The notes: generated by a model not told the origin, from the letters alone. A DNA stretch of 64,000 bases from Balanoglossus misakiensis (GCA_040954595.2 CM082581.2:3906001-3970000), one strand, 5' to 3'; positions 34,153-47,058 are shown, counted from the stretch's first letter. Made by a program: numbers and translations.

Positions 34153-36664
34153 CTAATCAATATGTTCATGTTGTAAATTCTGTTCCAAATTGTCCCTGAT
34201 GTTGTCTACTGGCCTCGGTTGTTGGACATCATCTTCATCATGGGCGTGCACTCCTCCATGATGTCTGTGTCTTAATTCATGATCTGGGATCAGGTCATCG
34301 TTGCCATTGTCTATGACTTCTTCGCCAATCTCCTCCTCATCCTCCTCCTCCTGTTCCTCTTTGTATATAAAAGAATGACAGAGGGGGCACTTGTCCTGTA
34401 AGTACAGCCACTTGCGCAGACACAGACTATGAAAATAATGGTTACATGGCGTGATACAAGCAGACAGCAGTTCCTGATAGCAGATAGCACAGACATCGTT
34501 CAGTTCATGTAACTGTTCCCGTGTCGCTACCGGCAACGAATTGATTTTTTGGACGGCGGTGCGTCTGTTGATGAACACCTTCCAGCCCTGCTTGGCTTGT
34601 TGCCATATATTGAAATAGGCGTGAACGCACATCATGAACGCGCGGATGGTTCCCCCGGATTCGAACACCATAATCCAAGCACCGTTGCCGAACAAGAAAA
34701 TTCCGAAAATGAATTCAACCGAATTGCCAAAGGCTTTCACGTAGTACACATAATCGTCCAGCTTTTCCCAGAAAGTGTTCCTGTACGCATCGATCATGAA
34801 CAACACATAGACGAGCAGCGACACACAAACTTTGATGCATACTTCGACGCAGAACGCACTGACTGCTAGCAGCCAGGTGCTCACGGTGTAATTTCTCCAA
34901 ATGTGAATCATCAACCAGGGTGCCAGTATCAACAAACTCAGACAGATCAGCAAGACTCTCAAGTGTCTGGTGATGGAACAGTTGTGGGAGGCACTCAGGG
35001 TCATTAACACAGGATTGACCATGTTGTGTATGAAGTGCATGATAGCGGTCAGTAGAAGGCAGAAGTTTCGATACAGTCTGGCAAGTCTTTGCTCCGGCGG
35101 CAGTCCGGACAGCCCCGTCTGCAAAGCCAGGATGAAGAACAAGATGGCCGACACTGTGCCCATGTGTTTATCCTCATCGTTCTCTCCTGCCAAGATGCAC
35201 TGTACCACATTGCCAAATTTCTGTGCGACGGATGAAATGACAGCGCTCATTCCCAACACTGTCAAAGTCGAGTCACAGCCACTGATAAGTAAATTGCAAA
35301 ATATATCCCAGATTTTCTCATATTCCAACGTAGTCCACGGTTGATCTTCTGCTGATAAAACCATAACTGTGATGAAAACAGTCTGTGTCATGAACCTGGT
35401 AATCCAAAATACTCTAAGCACTGTCGGCACATGCAGTCTTCTCCACTGGTCTTCAATGAAGATATGTACACCGTAATTGCGTATTATATGCTGCACTAAA
35501 ACAAACGCATACTTGGACGAATAGTACATCCACCGTATTTTCAGCATGACGGTAGCCAACAGGACTACTAGAGGTCCTCCTACAGAAAAGTACTGCGCAA
35601 ATATCACCAGGACGTAAGACACCGTGTCAAGGCTTTCCACATCTGAAGAAAAGACCAGTCTGACAATGATAGGCATGACAAACGCAAAGTACGTCAATGC
35701 TCCTACGGACAGCACATACTTGGTTCCAAGTAAAGCTGTGAAAACTGTTGCATAGACTATATGTACAAACAGATAAATATAAAACTCTGTGTCCTCTACG
35801 ATGTCGACTGCTGTACGGTGCTGGAAGACATCCTGGAATTTCCGCTCAAAGACTTGGTTCCACCAGTAGGAAGCACCCAGAATTGTGGTCGCCAGGGCAA
35901 CAGCGTAAACTTTTAGCAGCACATTCAGCGACAGACAGAACATGATTAGTGTGAGGATCAAACCTGAAATTGGAAAAAAGAGGAAATCTGCATGTCAGAA
36001 ACTGAGTCTGGTCGGATGATCAGCATTTCATGACAGAACATCGGTAAAATATGCATGATGTGGACAACATTCAGTGAGGTTGTTGTTCTTCTATCGAACC
36101 AATTAGTTCATAGTAAGATGGAATTTGCATTTATTTATATATAAATTTATTTGTATGTCTTGAGTGATTTATGACTGTTAACCCTTTCACCAACATGTTG
36201 GTCCAACACCATTGATCTCAATGACAATGCTGGATCTCTCTATACGGGGAAAGGTGGGCGAAAGGGTTAAAACACGATTGTTCATTAATTGATTAATCAT
36301 TGTCATCTTTACAGTGATAAGCCGCACGACCCAGTCCACCAAAAAGGCTACAATTACTGCAGTTAGCCGGCCGAGTTCTCTATAAATTATCTCAACATAC
36401 GCTGTGTGGTTGTGACATGTATTATCCTATTCCTAGACTGTACTAATTAATGTTATGAGAACTGGTGGACACAAACTCACCACAGATTGTCACTAAAATT
36501 GCCAACACGGACTGGTCCTGCCAAGGAAGTGGCACCTGATAGTTGAGAAGACCGTCGATGATAAACACAGCTGGGACTCTTAAAATAACGTCTAAAATTG
36601 CTAAAATTAACGATTTCATGTAACCAGGAGAGGCCATGCTCGAATGTATCCCAAGTCCATCCAT
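34153..36664 (-). CDS. RNF139 / TRC8, multi-pass ER E3 ubiquitin ligase
   Basis: Two coding exons on the minus strand: 36664-36481 and 35963-34153, joined in phase 1 to 664 residues, the same length as human RNF139. TRC8 is an ER-membrane RING ligase with a sterol-sensing-like region that acts in sterol homeostasis and ER quality control. The chain has about a dozen hydrophobic segments and long near-identical blocks with human RNF139 (CDSTLTVLGMSAVISSVA, ILFFILALQTGLSGL, LLLTAIMHFIH, WEKLDDYVYYV, IRAFMMCVHAYFNI). The RING-H2 begins at C553 (CAICYQ, TPCNHYFHSLCLRKWLY, CPLC), followed by an acidic tail. Donor gtgagt at 36480; acceptor ttcag ending at 35964. Start at 36664 fits the family N-terminus (ILRVPAVFIID). 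Confidence 0.95.
35964..36480 (-). other. RNF139 intron
   Basis: A 517-base phase-1 intron. It contains a complete 85-base MITE (36182-36266) and nothing coding. Confidence 0.9.
36182..36266. mobile_element. CCCTTTCACC-type MITE, intact copy in RNF139 intron
   Basis: 85 bases beginning CCCTTTCACC and ending GGGCGAAAGGG, with TTAA on both sides (36178-36181 and 36267-36270). Same length and terminal structure as the 22118-22202 copy. Confidence 0.75.
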
Positions 36665-37298
36665 CGTGGCGTGTATTACTTAAACTTGTCCCTTCAATAT
36701 CGTACGATTTACTAAACCGGGTCGCCAGGTCACACGAAAAAGCGGCAGCCAGCTCAGATAGAAACACTTCCGGATTGCCAGGCTCGTTCAGGAGATTTAA
36801 AATAAAGATAATATTATAACGGACATTTAAACCATACAGACCGATTTTCGATTAAACTTATGTCACTTGAAATACTATGCAACATTACGTGTTGGTTAAA
36901 TATCAAACTCGTCATTAACCGGTAAAGTTATGGAATAAAACGCAATCACTTCTGGCAAGCAGACACCCAATATTTGAAAGAGGACGTGATCGCTAAGGAC
37001 AGGGATCTGTGACATCCGGAAACTTGGCTGGTTTTCTTTCTTGAGTTGTTTTCGTGCCCGGAGAGACGAACTACAAACAACAGCAGGGTACTAGTATCAG
37101 CCACACGTTTAATTGTCGTCTGTAAAAATTCAGTCCATCCATAATGGTCGGGAAGGGATCAACCATCAAGTGGAGTAGGGAGACGTCACGAGGTCAACAA
37201 ACTTTCTAACATGTTGACCCTCATCTTCAATGAATCAATGACTTCGGAGATTTCTGTTTTCGGGATTTTCAAATTTTGATGGTACAGCGTAAGCAGAC
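36665..37298. promoter_or_regulatory. Bidirectional promoter of RNF139 and RNF145
   Basis: Only 634 bases separate the two start codons, which face away from each other, so both promoters and 5' UTRs must lie here. Two ETS-type sites are visible, cttccgg near 36768 and ccggaa near 37016, a motif common in bidirectional housekeeping promoters. No classical sterol response element was recognised by eye. Confidence 0.7.
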
Positions 37299-39971
37299 AT
37301 GGAAGCTGTGCTACCGACAGAACGATTCAAGAGGTTTTCCAATATATTATTGCGAGTTCCAGCAGTTTTCCTTTTGGAGATGCTGTACCATGCTGACCTC
37401 GTCCATATATTGGGAGATGACGCTTCAAAGGCACAAGTGGTCTTGATTGATATTGGTTATCTGGCCAGGATTCTCCAGGTTCTCGGTAAGAAAATCAATA
37501 TAATTTATATTTTCAGGATAAAAAACATCACATGTTGCCTGTTTACTTTTTCAATAAATGTATATGACGTGCCACTGTCTAGAGTATGATGTCACACAGT
37601 GAGTGAAACAGTCGAACGTCATTGCATGTTGTGGCGTCGTCAATCAAAGTCAGGAGACAAAATTAGGCTCGTGACAGGCGCCTGTCAGGAGACACGTTTT
37701 TCTTGTGACATTGAAAAATACTCGGCGATTTTGGCAAACTCAGGCGATGCCTTACATGATCACATTAAGTCAAAACCTGTCATCAGACAGACACCTGTCA
37801 ATAGACAATACGCTTTTGTAAGCATGTTTACGATACACATTACAATGAAAACATACTTCACATGTTTGTATAACGGCAGTACTACAGTAGGCTTGGTGTT
37901 GTACTGTTAAGGGTTAGATGACAAACAACTAGTTTTGCCATACAACCCAACAACAAACAAAGGGCCAGGATGGCATAGAATCACCCAATCACAAGCATAG
38001 CTATTTTAAGGTTATATTTTAAGGTTATCTCCTAGGTCATAATCCTTACTGTGTTTGCATTCACAACTGATGGATTAAACAAAAGATAGTACTATATATT
38101 CATATAATGGTTGTGCTCACGTTTGTTTTGCTCATACATGTATAAACAACGTCAATGTGTAGATAAATAACACGCACCCATGATCATATTTTGCTCTTTA
38201 TAGTCTTACATGTATGTTGTCCTTGGTAACATTTGATATGAGTCATCTGCATTATTAACATGACGTCTGATTTCTGGTTTGTTTGACCCTGACAGGTTAC
38301 ATATCAGCATTACTTGTTCAAGTCCTCTCGTTCGAGCAGTTATTGAAGTTGTATCGTTACATTATTACCGGTCTGCTGATGGTCCTGGCTCATTACATGT
38401 CAACAAAGTACATTGAGGGTGAAGTGCAAGAAGGCTATAGTGGATTTATCCTGTCCGACCCAGACAGCTGCCAGAGATGGGTCATCTTCGTAGCAGTTCA
38501 AATCACCATCACTATTTTATGCACTCACCTAATGGAAAAGACGAATTATGTCATGTTTATGGCTTACCTTCTGCCGTTGATGTCAAGACTGATCTCAGCC
38601 ATCCCGTTAACAGAGTTGAGGACGGTACAGACCTTCGCCATGGCCTTCACAACGTTTCAACTGATGTTTTTTATGATACAGCATATGTGTGTACCATACA
38701 ATATGGCTATGGCAGGTTATCAGACGTTGCAAGAGTACATGGAAGTCTATGGATTCATCAGCGTGGTTCTTGCAATGTACAGTCGATTCTTTGTACCCGC
38801 CGTCTACCTGATCTTCTGGTTGGTGCTCTTCTGCGTTCGAATCCACTCCTACTTCTCGGCCAAGACGCATCCTATTCTCAACGAGAACTATGCCATAATA
38901 CTGCTGGCGGCCATAGCGGACTGCTGCGACAGCCCCTGGAGTTTGATCGGGCTCTGCTACACCGTGTCGTACGTTGCATTTGCGGCAATGACGCTGTGCA
39001 AAGTCTACTTGCAAGGCTTTGAGGGCCTCTTCAATCACAACATGTTGCACCGAGGCTGGACGGAAGGTATAACATTGCTTCTGCTGGCTTTGCAGACGGG
39101 AGTGCTTGAGATGAAAAGAATTCAGAGGATTTTCTTGCTCGGTATTGTTCTATTTGTGGTGTTCGCATCAACCCTGCAGTCCATGCACGAAATCACGGAA
39201 CCTGTCTTGATGGCGCTGACAGCCGCCCACAATCGCTCTGCAGTTTATCATCTTCGTGTGTTGGCCATGTGCGTCTTTTTATTTTTCTTCCCACTCTACA
39301 TGACCTACATCGTCTGCACCTTTTTTGAGACCGAGTTCTGGTTGTTGATCATCGTTTCCAGCTGCGTGCTGACATCCATACAAGTGCTGGCGCTAACGAT
39401 CACCTACGCGCTGTTCATGATCGACGGATATCGCAAAGAACCCTGGGAGAACCTGGACGACCTCGTCTACTACATCAAGGCGTTCTGCCGGGTGTTGGAG
39501 TTTCTCGTCGCAATATCGGTGCTGTTCTACGGCGGGATGGAATCCATGTACAGTGACTACAGCGTCATCGGCGTCTCGGTCATCATCGTCCACTGTTACT
39601 TCAACGTGTGGCAGCGAGCGCAGATGGGATGGAAGAGTTTCCTGCTGCGGCGAGACGCCATGCGCAAAGTCACCTCCTTGCCGGAGGCCACGCAGCAGGA
39701 GATCGACGACCTGAACGATGTGTGTGCAATTTGTTACCAAGACTTGAAGACTGGCAGAGTGACTCCCTGCCATCACATATTCCACGGTCTGTGTCTGCGC
39801 AAATGGTTGTATGTACAGGACAAATGCCCTCTGTGTCATCGGGCGATCATTACAGTGCAGACCGAAGGGGGAGATGAACACGCGGCTGAGAATGCTAATC
39901 GGGAGAACGATCACATCATGGAGGATATTGCAAGAAATGTAGATAATTTGCATGACAATGCTGACCAGTGA
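37299..39971 (+). CDS. RNF145, multi-pass ER E3 ubiquitin ligase
   Basis: Two coding exons, 37299-37485 and 38296-39971, joined in phase 1 to 620 residues (human 663). RNF145 is the sister of RNF139 and is tied in mammals to cholesterol homeostasis, through SCAP and HMG-CoA reductase. It matches human RNF145 rather than RNF139 in VPAVYLIFWLVLFCVRIHSY, VSYVAFAAMTLCKVYLQG, GWTEGITLLLLALQTGVLE, TLQSMHEITEPVLMAL and FWLLIIVSSCVLTSIQVL. The RING-H2 starts at C539 (CAICYQDL, TPCHHIFHGLCLRKWLYVQ, CPLC). The YLYF motif of mammalian RNF145 reads YRYI here (82-85). The C-terminal tail after the RING is shorter than in human. Confidence 0.95.
37486..38295 (+). other. RNF145 intron
   Basis: An 810-base phase-1 intron with donor gtaaga and acceptor ctgacag. 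It interrupts the protein at the same Gly as the RNF139 intron. Includes a short direct repeat (aaggttat) near 38010-38030. Nothing coding. Confidence 0.9.
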
Positions 39972-41681
39972 TAACAACCACGTTTACTTGAACATAAAAT
40001 GTACTTTCTACAACAGATTTTGAAAAGATTTCCTGCAAGGTGAAAATTAAATTTTCTTTAGTCAAGGCCCAGCCAGTAAGTTTTGCCACTGTCTGCCTAT
40101 TTTTCTCTTCTCACAAAGTGTGACATCATAATAGGCCACTTTCATGCATGATGCCTGAGTGACCTTACATCCTGGTGTTTTGTTTGAATGACACCATACA
40201 TCATGTGACCTTACATGCAACATTCCTCCTTTTTTGTAACAGACAAAATTCATTTTTTTTTGTTCAAGAATGAATTCTAGAAATTTCTAGGCCTAGCCTT
40301 TTCCAGTTTCATGCAATATGGCTCTTTTCCTTGTGTCACCAATGAGTTTGTTGAGTCAGTGGTGTGTTATATTTGCTGAAAGGGCACACTGTAGACAAGG
40401 CATGTTATCAACTGGGATCATTATTTCCATTTGGAAATAGTCAATGTACTATTTCATCCAGCAAATATAGTTTGTATGGATTGGGGGGGGGGGGAGAATG
40501 AATGATGTGACTTGACTAACTTGCAGTGAAGAGTTGAGATCATCATCATCATTCACGTATCATCTATGATGTTTTGACAATCAAAAAATTGTCGTTCAAC
40601 CTTGATATCAGTGTACTTTTCAAATCAGTTTTGTGCTACATGTTCAGCCACATTCCTTGCCCAAATACTGGTGTGTACTATAACTGTTGCATGTGGAGTG
40701 TACATTCTTACAAAATTTACCTGCAGTCAGAGGTACTGAAGAAATTGTAACTCAGACCTGAAAATGGTAGCATTCACCCATATACAGCAATACAATCCAG
40801 TCATCTGATAGTGCAGACACCGATATATTAGTTCAGAACAAATACTAGGTAGAGTAGACATCAAAACGAAAGTTTTGATGCAAAACGATTAAAGTATGGT
40901 GATGATGACAATTTTGGTGTCTGAACTATTAGATAATTGGTCTGAACTGCTGACTAAGAGTGCAAGTAAGTACATTTGTAAAACAAATGTTCAAAGGTGC
41001 AAACATGTATTTCAAGGATTTACTTCACGATTTTATTCACTAAGTGAATATTGTGATCAGAGACGCTTTAATAAATAAATTTAAGAATCCCACCTTTTCA
41101 AACATTCAAATGGCTTAATGTGGCTTATGCACTTTTTTTTACCTCCAATTGCTATACAAGTATAGCAAGTGGTAGATACAGTGTTCTCCCAGAGCAATTA
41201 CAGAGAGGCGGCCTCCACTCTGTAATTTTTGGAAAACAATATAAACTCATTAGCATAACAATTATCCATATTGTTACGTAAATTAGCCACCACTCTGCCA
41301 GAAATTCCTGGAGAGAACATTGACTGATACATGCATGGTACTGGTTTATAGCATCCATCTGTGTGTGTGTGTCTGTCTGTCTATCTATCTATGTATGGCC
41401 TCATCTGTATGTTCTGTTGATATGGTCGATGTATATTATATTTAACAAATCTTTGTATGCCATTCACACATCGATTCATACATTTTCTTTATTTGCTGAC
41501 AAATAATTTTCAAATCATAGCACTTTGTTCATCACATCATTGCAACGATATTCCATGATTGTGAAATTATGATCAGCCGGTCCTTCTAGGCTGGCAATAC
41601 AGAGGTCCACAACAACTCTTCATAATATGGGCAAAGAAAACACTATTGTTACAAAATTATTTCATTATGCTTGGAAAGTCA
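39972..41681. other. RNF145 3' flank and intergenic DNA
   Basis: AT-rich and CpG-poor. It holds the presumed RNF145 3' UTR, a 12-base poly-G run (40483-40494), an imperfect TIR element (41179-41322) and a mixed (TG)n/(TCTG)n/(TCTA)n microsatellite near 41358-41392. No exon recognised. Confidence 0.6.
41179..41322. mobile_element. Possible hAT-like MITE remnant
   Basis: The left end cagtgttctccc and the right end, reverse-complemented caatgttctctcc, form an imperfect inverted repeat about 144 bases apart. A CAGTG start is typical of hAT elements, but no 8-base target duplication is visible, so this may be an old degraded copy. Confidence 0.35.
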
Positions 41682-42138
41682 TAGTCTCGGTTACCCAGAC
41701 GCCTTTGCTTCTTCCGATGCTCTCCAGAAAAGGGTCTGGGGAAATACTATTAAAAGCTTTGTAAAACAAAATGGCCGATGTCAGGATTTTGATCATCGCC
41801 TGATTGGCTGAGCTGTCAGTATGACCCGGGTCACTGCAATAGTTTCGACAATCGTCTACCAAAGATATTTCATATAATTTCTCCAACAATGCTAACAGAG
41901 GACGCCTTTTGCCTTTCGCATCAACCAACAAGTACCGGTCTCTTGATATGAAGATACGACAAATAATCACACATTGTCGAGAGTCAGTGACCCGGGTCAT
42001 ACTGACAGCTCAGCCAATCAGGCGATGATCAAAATCCTGACATCGGCCATTTTGTTTTACAAAGCTTTCAATAGCATTTCCCCAGACCCTTTTCTGGAGA
42101 GCATCGGAAGAGCAAAGGCGTCTGGGTAACCGAGACTA
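41682..42138. mobile_element. Foldback element with 155-base TIRs and 9-base target duplication
   Basis: A 457-base element. The left arm (41682-41836) and right arm (41985-42138) are near-identical inverted repeats, each starting tagtctcggttacccagac; they differ by a one-base indel and about two substitutions. The unpaired centre is 148 bases. The 9 bases ggaaagtca occur directly outside both ends (41673-41681 and 42139-42147) as a target-site duplication. Long TIRs with a 9-base duplication are the hallmark of Mutator-like elements. No transposase is present, so it is non-autonomous, and the near-identity of the arms suggests a fairly recent insertion or recent arm homogenisation. Confidence 0.85.
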
Positions 42139-45100
42139 GGAAAGTCACTGAAGTAATATCCTGACGGCCATTTTGTGAAGTTTCTCCACGTCCGGCTAAA
42201 TTTATGTACGCAATATTTTCAGGTACACAAATATCGATTCCATACGTTTCTTAGACTGGAGCCTAATAACTGTAGGCTTACATGTAATTGTGATCTTAAT
42301 TGAAAAAGTCTAGTTTATCATTGATGAGCGTGGTGCTGCTGTGTCGGGTCTATTATAGCGCCCTCACTCGGCGGTTTAAACAACTAACAATAACCAGACT
42401 GTATTCGACTTCACACTGAAAGATTCAGTCCCGTGCGGGCGCTCCGGCAATGCCTATGTCCGCACAGAACTGAATATTTCACTCTGGACTCGACTTTGGT
42501 TCTCAAGTTTTCTTCCTGTCCGTGTTTAACATTTCAAAAATCGATTAGATGTGGCGGTGTTATATGTTGAGTATTTCCCTTGCCCCATTTGGATGTAATG
42601 CACGGGTGTATATTGACCCTTTAGCTAAATTCTATACTAAAATTATGACGTCAGGAATGATGAAAATTCGGCTTACCCAAGATCACTAATTTATACTCTA
42701 CGTGTTTTTTTCCGTAGATTAGTGTAGAACACTTTCAACATATTAAATGCAGTTGTTTGTTGTTTCCTCCCAAAGTTGCTTTATTGATGTGCGAAAATGA
42801 TCATCCGCAAAGGTGGTTATAAAGCACGTTAAGAATATCAGCATTTCAGCAATCTTCGTTAATTAATTTCTAGCAAAACAACTGGTCTATATGGAAAGTA
42901 CAGAACGTAGCTTTACAATCGGACAGAGCATTTAATGTGTTGTCTTAATCGCAAAGTGAAAGCTTTCGAACCACATGTAGAATAACACAAATGGTGTCTT
43001 GTATCAAACGTAATTAATGGAAAAAGGGCAGCGAGAGAGAGACTTTAACCCTTTAATCTAAGCCACCCTTCACTGTCACACTAATAATTTGCTGCATCCG
43101 TGTCGCATTTAGGTCCTACTTGTACTGAATTTAAGTTCACTCACAGTCACCATCACTAAAAGATAAGCCAGAGACAATGGTAACAAGTTTCTATCAAGCA
43201 TCGAATTGATCAATCAAATTAAGTTTTTACAAGTGGTGAAAAAACTAACATTTCATAATTCATGTTTACCGCTTGACAAGGTGAGACTTACATAAATGTA
43301 GACGGTATTGCAATTTGCATGGTTGAGTACCTGCTCACAAAACCTGGCATCCATTCATGTTGTGCTACGCTCTGCGCACCATTGGATAGGCCTACGATAG
43401 GCCTACACCTGGCTTCGCGCTTAGGCCGCTTTCACTTCAGAGCGACCAAGTCAGAAACTCGTCTCCAAACAGAGATGTCAGTTGGCGACATGTTTTAAAG
43501 GAAATATGACAGTGGTTCGATTCCGGCGAAATGAGGGAAGAGCCATAACCGGCATACTATAGGAAATAACTATCCTGGTAAAGGTAACCCGTTTTAAAAC
43601 TTTTCTATTATTAGCAAATTAAACCTACAGGCAACAAAATCATCCAGAGATCACGACTGCAACCAAATTCTACGTGTAAACATAAGTCCTGGACACAAGC
43701 TTTCATTTTTCAGTGACGTCGATATATATTAATAAATGCATAAGTTGGCAACAAGTCGACGTCAAATCTTCGTTACTCCCAAAGGCATTATGATGCCATG
43801 TATAAAAAATATGATTATGAATATGAAACTTGCTGTTTCGCCTCCAGTCAGAAATTGTGCTGTTCATTTAAAACTGGGAGATTGGTGACTGAAAAACAAA
43901 TTATGGTAAATTTCGCGTCTTCTGTTATAGATTTCTTAGCGTGCGTTTCAGGTTACACGTCTTTGCAATATCTTGCTTTGGAACTGCTGGGTGCTGTATT
44001 TAAGCACATAGATTTTGTTGCGATATCATTTAAGCTGATCTTCATCATTCTGCGAAAAAAACCTTTACCCTAGGCAGGTTTCAGGACAACGTCAAAGAAC
44101 ATATGCGCCCTGCGCCATGTAATAATTGCAACTAGCTTACACAGGCTTGTTATATTTACTCAAGTCAATTCATAACACACGCAAATAAATAACAAACGCG
44201 AAGCAGACATTTTACCATATAAAAATTTAATATCTCTGTTGTTATTTTTGTAGATTATCCTGCCAAAGCTTGCTCAGAAAGACATTTAGACGCCTCCAGC
44301 AGACTTCCTGGAAAGCTTTTACAAAGCTGCTACACAAAGAATTTGTATAAGGCGATTATAACAATGCATTTCGCAATAGAATTTGGTAATAAGTAGGGAT
44401 AACGGCAGTTCATGTTTTAATCTGCAAAAATACGACTGGTCTTCAGTTTTCGAAGTTTTGATAATCCATACTAGGAATAGCGCCCTCTCGCGATATTCCT
44501 AAGTTTACTTTGTTGCTCTTTAGGAATTTGATCACTCAGCTAACCACTGGCCGTTAAAAATCAAACGCGTCACCATGACAGTTTTATGTTATGAATTTAA
44601 GACTTGACTTCGTTGGCCGGTAAACGTTAATTCGAAACTTGTACATATAGATGACGACTTGAAGAACAACTCCACACATAAACAGAATTTACGGAAAGTT
44701 GGGAGGTGCGTTAAATCACTTGCATGCAGTCCCCCAAAGAATGGGTCAATAGATTTTCAACCTGGTACTAAAAATGAAGACCTCCATCATGAAATATCGT
44801 AATCTACTTTCCATGAAATTTGGAAATAAAAATCGTATGTATGGAAACAAGCAGGTGACGAGATAGATTGTTGAAGAAGGAAGAGGGGAATGTTTGAATA
44901 AGAAATTATGTTGCAACTTATGGTAAAACATTTGGAAGACCTCCGTTAGGTGAGGTCTGAATAAAACTCGCATAGTCTTACAAGCGCCGACGTTGGACGC
45001 ATTCCTTTCTCCCTCTCAGGTGTATACAAGAGAATTCGACTTGTTGCGAGTTCCTATGAGCGGCGCCAGTTCTATTTACCATCCAACTGACTGGCCCTGT

Positions 45101-46959
45101 ATGGGAGTGTCACGTCACCCCAAACCAACGTACGGTTCATTTCTTCAGTTCCAGGTACCGCCCGTCTATATTTTCGACTCAATCTTTCATGTAACCCACA
45201 TAGATGCCCGGCCCATTGACAGCATTTTACCCCGCATTGATATTTTTCGTAGCTGATCAAAGTTTTATCGTAGATTTCAAATTTCGCTTTCCCTTCATCA
45301 TATATTTATGGAGCCACAGCTCGATCATGAATACTTTTTTATGTAATGGTGATACAGAGAAGACAAAGTAACATAATGATCGACAGAAATATTGTGTTGC
45401 TGTTACTGCGGAGATTCCCCTGGGTAAAAACCCTGTCGCTAGTCTACCATTTTTGCTTTAAGCTCTTTTGGCAATTGTTAATGTAGACATTTAGAACGGC
45501 GTGACACTGAGAAAATATTATTGGTAAGTGTCTAGCCTTATCTTGTGAAGGAGCTACGACGTGACACGTCAGTATATGGGAAAATAACGCCCGCGCCTAC
45601 ACAAATACAAGCATTGCACGTTTACAGTGTCTTTTGCGTTTTTGCTGTTGAGTTGAATCACTATAAGAAATTCGGACTGGTTCCTGATGCTTCTATTCCT
45701 TCGTTGGTGTTAATGTCTGCGTACATATCTAATTTGGTCATTTCAAATAGCGGTAAGAGCTTGAAATCTTTTATTGGAGTACGCAGACCACAGTTAGCAG
45801 AATTCCGGTCACAAAAGAAAAGTTTTACCTGCCCAGACCTCTGTCTGTAAGTTTGAATGCGATCTTATTGATTCTGTATTGAAATATCAAACCGAGTGCT
45901 GACAAGTAAGACTATGTTATTTCATCGTAATATTATTACTATTACTATTACCTATTCTGATTTTGATCTGCATGGGAAGAGATATAAGGCTCAGCCACCA
46001 GAATCACAACCGTAACGCCCCAAGGAAACATTTGTACAAAGTTTAAGAGTTTTAAGGCTCTGTTGTCTTGACAACGTCCCCACATTTTCTTCCAACATAA
46101 TTCCACACTATGAAATATACAGGAAGGACCATAGCCGGTTTGCTAGAGGCTCCCTAACCATAAACATAACCTTACTCTGCTGGCGGTAAGGGCTATCTGG
46201 GAGCATCATAGCGGTTCTATTTCCTTTCCTTCAGAAATCCCCCGTGTTTCATCCCCCGTTGTCAGCACCGTCAGACACTTCCATTCCACTTCCACAAACA
46301 TGTTCCATTACTTACATTTCCAGTGGCCAGGCTACGTCATTCTTTCGTCATCAACGTTTTCTTTACCGCGCGATATCAGAAGTTACGAAAGGTAACACAT
46401 ATGTCGACAATAAGGTAGTGGCTTCCCAGTGGTAGAGTGGGTTATCCCATTCCAAAGTTTCACGTGTAGAATTTCGAGAAAACTCGTAAAGTATTTTCAG
46501 TTGATTTAAAAATATCACAAGAGGTGTTGAACAAATGATATAGGCCCTACAATGTAAAATAATATGTATTTGTGGTGGACTTCTAGAGCTGTTCAAATAT
46601 TAGTACCATAGAAAAAACTATAGCATGGAAAATGTAAGAAAATGCTGAGTCAGCATATTACAAAATGCTTTCAATTATATCATATTAAATACCCCATCTA
46701 ATTGCCCGATGATTCTCAATTTCTTTTAATTTTAAAACTATATAAATATTACTGAATTGATTTGTTGCAACTATCAGTAAATAACAACATTGTCTTAGTA
46801 CTTTCTGACTTTGTTTTTATGGTTGCGTTGTAAATGAGCCCAATTCTCAGAATAAAATTGAGTGAAAAGGGGGCATTTCTTTGACATGGGATTTTGTTCC
46901 CTGCGAAAAAGTTTGCAAAGTCTCTGTTCATTCTGTATTACTGTTTTTGTCGTCATCGT

Positions 46960-46960
<1 letters not shown>

Positions 46961-47058
<98 letters not shown>
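46961..47058. repeat. (GAT)n microsatellite, about 32 units
   Basis: Nearly perfect GAT repeats of about 98 bases, ending in gac/gaa variants and a poly-G run. The poly-Asp, poly-Met, poly-Ile and poly-Ser open frames across it are artefacts. Confidence 0.97.

Noticed and set aside
41665-42000. 111-codon minus-strand ORF
   Set aside because: Lies across the arm and centre of the foldback transposon; no domain resemblance.
43440-43530. tRNA-like T-loop sequence ggttcgattcc
   Set aside because: The flanking bases do not form a five-pair T stem, and no acceptor or anticodon arm was found at the right distance.
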